Below are positions 58,401-64,000 of a stretch of DNA of 64,000 nt, piece after piece. Below the pieces are notes generated by a model that did not search any database, was not told the DNA's origin, and saw nothing but the letters and a program-made list of their open reading frames with translations. The DNA is from Bryum argenteum (lineage: Eukaryota > Streptophyta > Bryopsida > Bryales > Bryaceae). Each line of letters begins with the position of its first letter. Position 1 is the first letter of the stretch. The stretch is taken from assembly GCA_037043015.1 (NCBI GenBank), contig CM073327.1, positions 12,568,727 through 12,632,726 of the forward strand, read 5' to 3'. The translations under genes and the position numbers were made by a program.

Positions 58401-61400
58401 TGGGGTCCTGGCTCTTATACCGGTTTGTTATTGCTTCCTTCCGATATCACACGTGATGCACATTATAATTTTGATTATTGAACCTCAGTGAGTGTTGATG
58501 TTGGTCTCTCCGAGGTTGCTTCGGTGGTCTCTGAAGTGTTGATGGTACATGCCTCGATCAGAAAATTCTTTGCGAAATGCTTTCATCCATCACGCTTTAG
58601 TCCAGCATCCATACCAATCCTCCTCCGTATTGCAATTTATCTGAAAATTTAGTATGCTTGTTTGACTTGTGATTTAGGATCGATACAAACCTTGAGTGGC
58701 CTCTATGCGCTTTTTTATCAATGAAAGCGGCTCCTTAGAATATATGAGTTGTAAACCGAGGCAACGGAAAGAGTGTTACTTACAGGGATGTGAACCTCTC
58801 AGGACATTGCGACAGCCATACCCAAGGGAACCGGAGACTGGGAGAAGGCCATGCGGTGTTTGCGACAGGCTCTGCGTGGATGTGTGTCAACCGACTGGTG
58901 GAAGCGCGTGCTTGTCCTTGCTCCTCGTTTTAAGAAAGGGCCCCAGTCCATGGGACCCAGAACAGGTCCTGTGTATGTAGGTCAACCTTCTTTGGAATTT
59001 TCAGCAGAAATGACGTGCGATGCTGTAGTGGAGCGTGTTATGGAGCTTATGCAGCCACTGCCGACAGGTTATTTTCTTCTCTGCCCCTCATGGTGCAGCC
59101 AGTTCTAAAAGTATCAGTATTAATTTGGCTAGTGATTTTGTGGAGTATCTATTTTGAAAGTTCACTTCTTCGCCCATACAGCTATCTGAAAGCTTCGGGG
59201 AGTTGTATCGTTGGCATCAGTGTTAGAGGTGCCTCAAGTGAAGATCTTCTCGTGCTGACAAACGTCATTTTGTGCAGGCAGCACAAACACAGCCAGTACC
59301 GAAGCCAGTCGTTGGCAGGAGTGGTTGATGTTCGCAGATCTGTTCTACTTTTTCATGAGTACCGGATGCCTGGACTTTCTGGAGCTTATTGACAAGCTGG
59401 CGGTGCGTTTTGCGAATGGAACTGTGATGGCTAGTAATCATGTGACGTGGCTACTAGCTCAAGTATTCCGGCTTGAGATAGTGACATCTGCACTGGGCTC
59501 TGATTCACAGGTAATTTAAGATTTCGCAACCCTCTACTTCTGAAGCAGCTGCAGATTAACTAAAATATGCTGGGTGCTTGCTAGCAACACAGTAGCTTAA
59601 GAGGGTGACTATCATTTAAACGTCACTGGTTGTGAGAGCTAAAGTTGACATATTGTTTAGTTCGTGCAATGTTCCATAGCCCATGCTTAGTGAATCTGGT
59701 CCAGGGCATTTTCAGGTAGAGACAGCTCGGAAGATTTTGTCTTTGAACATGGCAGAGCGGTCTGTGGAGCAAACGAGTAATACGACGGCTCAAGCGTTGC
59801 TGTTGGATTTCGTTGGTAGCAGCCAGACACTCCGGCTGTGGTCCATCAATCGCAATATGATGGAGAATCTACATGGTAGTCGAGTGCAGGAACACATGCA
59901 GAAGGGCAAGGTTATTGACGAGTGGTGGAAGCAGGCTATGAAAGGTGCCATCCGGCTACCTTTGTTCTTACAAGTTCTACCAGAATTCAAGTAGAGTATT
60001 GTTTTTCGTAGACCTGGCAGGTCCTTCGAAAATAGTGCTTCTTAGTTGTCATGTGTTTAATTCTAACAAAAATTGCTGGTTTGTTGGTGAAGGGGAGTGG
60101 GTGCTAGACTATGCACAACTAGATGAGAAGGCGATGGGAATGGTGTGGGTACTTTCAAATACAATGACTCAGCCTATTAGTGAGGCTCTAATGACATGGT
60201 TCAGGTCAAGTGGTGTATCTGACATCATGCTGCCCGGGGAACGATTGTCCGTGATACATGAAACGCGGCCTTTACCGATGACACTGCTTTCTGGTCTGTC
60301 GCTGCACCTATGTCTGCGCCTTTTGACGCAGATTGAGGAGCTAACTTTTGCTGGCCAGGTATTGAAAGAGATATTTTTCTTCACGCTTATACATACGCAA
60401 GTACTTTGGATCGAACATGGACGACATGATGAACATAGGCCATGGTCTTGTAGTCCGTGTAGATTATGCTGTTTAGTTGTAACAATGGACTTGGTAACTT
60501 GTTGGAAGACGTTTTTAGGTTTGTCCAATAGTGTTGTCAAAGTGAGCTTTGTAGTTTAGGTCTTTCATAGTGGATAAATAGTGAATTCTACAGAATGCTG
60601 GTCGTGCTGGATAAATAATGACTCATGTTTGATCTGATTGGTGTTTATGCAGTATGTTCCAAGCATAGCTATGGTTGAAACCTATGTGCGACTTTTGTTG
60701 GCTGCTCCTCAGAATTTGTTTCGGCATCACCTCAATGTATGCTCTTTGATGTGATTTTGACTTTATATGTCTACATGATGCGCTGCCAGTTTCAAGTAAT
60801 GGAGGTCTCACTTCGCTAAAGCTAGAGCTGCTATCTGTGGAGTCCAATTGTAGGATCTGTAGTTTTTCTCTCTAACGTCATATCAACTCATGTAATCTCA
60901 TGTAAGAGTTCAAATTGCAGGGAATGATGCACAGATTTCAAGCAGTGGTGTCAAAGCCTGGCGTTCCTCTCCTAATGCTTGAGTTGTTCAATTATCGACT
61001 TCTACCCCTCTATCGGTATGATATGCTTTGTTTGATGACTAAGCTTTCAACAGTCGCTGTCTTGCAGGTCTTGCTTGTTTATTAACCTACATGTTTGAAT
61101 TTCTAGGTACTCCCGTTCTCGGGGAGTATTTGTTGTTTAGTTGATGGGAATAGCTTTGTAACGTAATATCTATTCGATGTGGCAGGTTTCATAACAAGTT
61201 GAAGCAGCTTATATTTGACATTGCCAAAATTATCATAACGTGGAAAGTGAAGAGAGGAGAGCATCGTCTGTTTCGTTTGGCTGAGAATCTAGGGATAAAT
61301 CTCATTCTGAACTTGAAGGAGGTGTTGCTTGTGAAGAAAGAATTGAAGGTGAGATTCTCTCTGCAGACTTAAAACCATCCTTATCGTTTACACGCAGCTT

Positions 61401-64000
61401 AAAGTCCAAGCGCACACATGTTTTACATTATGGTGGTTGTAATGTTTGGTTGAGTTCCACACTTAAAAGTGCTTACAGAAACTGCCTACTCCTGCGGGAT
61501 TACAGTATCATGGCAAATCTTCTTAGTTGTGGCAACGTTTTGCAGGGGGCTACGACAGATTTTACAGAGACTCTGAATAGAATCATGGTGTTGAACTTGG
61601 CGTTTACGATGAAGACTAGAGGAATAGCCGACTTCGAGCAGATGGTTATCCTAAAGCCAGCACTGGAGCAGATTCTTACCGGCAGCCAGCACACATGGTC
61701 TGCGAAGACAATGAATCATTTTCCTCCTCTTCTGAGAGATGCGTTGAGCTCTCGGATCGATAAACGGTCTCTGGTCATTCAAGCTTGGCAGCAGGTTCAT
61801 CGTCTTTCTTCTATTTGATGAAAATTTTGATTTCAACTCTGTCCCTCCTGTGATGGCCTATTTTCTTTCGTACACCAAGCTTATCATCAGAGACGAGGGT
61901 TGGAACATCTTATCAGGATTTGAATCCTGCTGTAAGCTGAGATGGATTGGGTGTATGAACTGCAGGCTGAACCAACTGTGATGGGTCACTGTCGGCAAAT
62001 GTTGTCGTCACATGTAAACAATCCAGACCCAGCTGGGTATGTGTCTCAATACATCACGCACAGCCTTCCTCAGCATCGGCAGTTCCTTTGCGCAGGTGCC
62101 TGGATGTTGATGGATTTTGACAGGCCTGAGAGTATCAGCGTTGCAAATCTTGTAAGCTCCAAACTGGTGACAGTTGATACTGGTGTTCCTTCACATTCTC
62201 TTAAGTTCATCAATTCAGCTTTGGCCATGTCAATCGTCTGAAACTGCATTGATAGGAAACTGTAATGTAGACGTTGTAGTTGCATCATTGATATCGTTGA
62301 ATCTGTCATGTGGCTGTGGTCCTTGTCCTTTAGTAGGACCTGACCAACACATGTTTGTTGCAGGGCCGAGCTTTGAAAGAACTGTCGCCTGAGGAGGTTA
62401 CTACGAATGTGTACAACATGGTTGATGTGCTGCTTAACCACATCCATATTCAGCTCAAGCTTGGTCACTCCCTCCAGGTCCATAGACTTCTACTCACTTC
62501 ATGATTATGTCTTTTGTATTTCCACTGTGTATTGACCGTTGTGCTTCTGATCATCTTGTGCTGAAATGTAGAAATATGTGGATTTCAAGTTGGTGCTAAA
62601 ACTCAGTCACGAGATAAGGATATCTGTCTGAAAAGATTCTTGCTTTTTCGCAGAACTTGCTCCTGGCGACCAGTCATGGCCTTGCACACTTCATGTGGAC
62701 TCAAGAGCTTTTGCCATTTGATATTGTGTTGCTGGCTCTCACTGATAGAGATGATGATGCTCATGCCTTGCGTTTGGTGGTATGCGTCATTTCCCCTTGT
62801 TTGTACTGCAACTTGTACTTTTCTGCGTGTAAATTCAATCACGTTCACTAGTCCTTTGTGCACTCAGCTTTGTCCTAGCTATTCAATTTCATGAGCAGGC
62901 TTGATAGCGAGTGTCTGGTGATTGTAGTAGTAGTATTGCTGAGCAGCCTGTTTCCGACTTCTCGGTCTTCTATGCCTGTAACTTGAGCTAATTGACTCGC
63001 GCTAACGTTCCTATTCGTACTGCTGGAATCGTTTATTATTTTCACGAGGAATTCAGTATTGCGTAGTGTGGTATTCCTGCACGAGATGACTAAGAACCTT
63101 GAACCATTTTTCAGGTGGGTTTGCTCCTGGATCGGCCGGAGTTCCAGCAGCGGGTTCAGACTTACATAGTTCATCGAGGACAGACCGAGCACTGGATGCA
63201 ATTAGGACCATTCCAACGCCCAGATTACCCGCAGGCCCTCGGTTCCCACCTTGCTGGTAAAGACAGGTGGGTTTCGTTCCGACTTCTTTGCTCTTGCCCT
63301 TCAGTAACAAACGTTACGTGTGTCCCGTATCCGGTACTATATTGGTTTTTGTGAACTATTCTGTGTAACAGAATGTTGATGGTTTTAGTAACCTCAGCCG
63401 TGAAATGGCTGCAGGTTTCCGTTGTTCTTTGACGACATGTGTCTTCGAGCACTGCCAGTGATACCTCTGATAGTGTACCGCTTAATTGAGAACGATGCCA
63501 CGGAAACTGCTGAGCGTTTGCTTCACGTCTACGCTCCACTCATCCTCCATCACCCAACTCGTTTCTCCTTTGTCCGAGACACACTCGCTTACTTTTATGG
63601 ACATCTTCCTCCCAAACTTGTCCTTCGCCTTCTCAGCAGCTTGGATCTACCTAAGGTATGAACTATCTTCACGCTCAAGTTTCACTGCGCAATGTCTCTC
63701 GTCAAAACCATACAACTTTTATTCTTAGAACTTCATATCGTCTAATGTTTGGGTGTACTGCAGATACCATTTTCCGAGGCATTCCTTCAGCATATTAGAT
63801 CAGTGAATTCAGGGAATAGTCCCTCGTACGACTACTTCCAGAACCTGCTTGTGGGTCTGGTGAACAATGTCATTCCACCTTTGCATGGCAAGCCAGGGAC
63901 ACAAGCGATGGGCGCCGATGGGCTTCAATCGTCCCGGTTCATGAATAGGAACCAAGCAGCGGCTAACACGACCACCAACACCGCAGAAGTAAACAAGGCG
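55492..64000 (+). CDS. MED23: Mediator subunit MED23, copy B (exons 1-19, runs off the edge)
   Basis: Second MED23, head to head with copy A. Exons: 55492-55572, 56096-56133, 56375-56480, 57214-57924, 58152-58334, 58803-59067, 59278-59510, 59716-59944, 60093-60358, 60653-60736, 60921-61015, 61186-61348, 61546-61794, 61966-62151, 62364-62477, 62654-62779, 63115-63266, 63415-63655 and 63764 to the edge. Intron positions and phases equal those of copy A, the frame is open throughout, and no lesion is visible. Divergence is real (72 of 83 residues identical in exon 13). Exon 4 has nine extra residues (AEADGKDEEGKSRSNN region). From exon 18 on it is nearly identical to copy A at DNA level. Both copies may be active; the last exons are outside the window. 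Confidence 0.92.

Overview
This is a plant nuclear window. The evidence is intron-rich genes with GT/AG boundaries, plant-type telo-boxes upstream of three genes, plant TE families and a mostly AT-rich spacer. A non-seed plant, probably a moss, is my best guess. It rests on two gene pairs whose kinase carries the unusual DFEC motif that I associate with an expanded moss kinase family; this is inference, not a database result. No splice evidence was available, so exon limits come from reading frame, GT/AG signals and comparison between paralogues.

Layout. 0-0.5 kb: first exon and promoter of a ribosomal P2 gene (minus strand, running off the left edge). 0.5-11 kb: gene-poor, repeat-rich spacer with a ~220-bp tandem array, a foldback array of CATG-centred hairpins, a dispersed repeat family, a tRNA-derived SINE and degraded P450-like pieces. 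11.1-22.1 kb (copy A) and 28.1-35.8 kb (copy B): two diverged copies of one block carrying a SirB1-like gene fragment and a DFEC kinase, both broken, with a related non-coding repeat (here called X) at both ends. Copy A has three transposon insertions (TTAA-flanked element, Harbinger-type MITE, solo LTR), and copy B keeps the empty site for each. 22.6-25.5 kb: an intact nine-exon TraB-family gene. 26.1-28.1 kb: a CFAP20/BUG22 gene whose 3' end abuts copy B. 36.1-38.0 kb: a larger Harbinger-type element with a CACTA element nested inside it. 38.3-41.0 kb: a single-exon gene for a six-pass membrane protein behind a leader of degenerate ~230-bp repeats.

42.2-64 kb: two full-structure copies of MED23, the tail subunit of the transcription Mediator, arranged head to head. 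Copy A (minus, 22 exons, complete, about 1566 residues) and copy B (plus, first 19 exons, running off the right edge) have the same exon phases throughout. They differ clearly over most of their length. From exon 18 onward, however, they become almost identical, introns included, which points to recent gene conversion or a comparable exchange between the inverted arms.

The real genes are housekeeping genes: translation (P2), mitochondrial surface/ER contact (TraB), cilium or spliceosome-linked CFAP20, a membrane protein, and transcription (MED23 twice). They share no operon or pathway logic. What stands out is structural: repeated duplication, nested transposons datable by empty sites, and the inverted MED23 pair.
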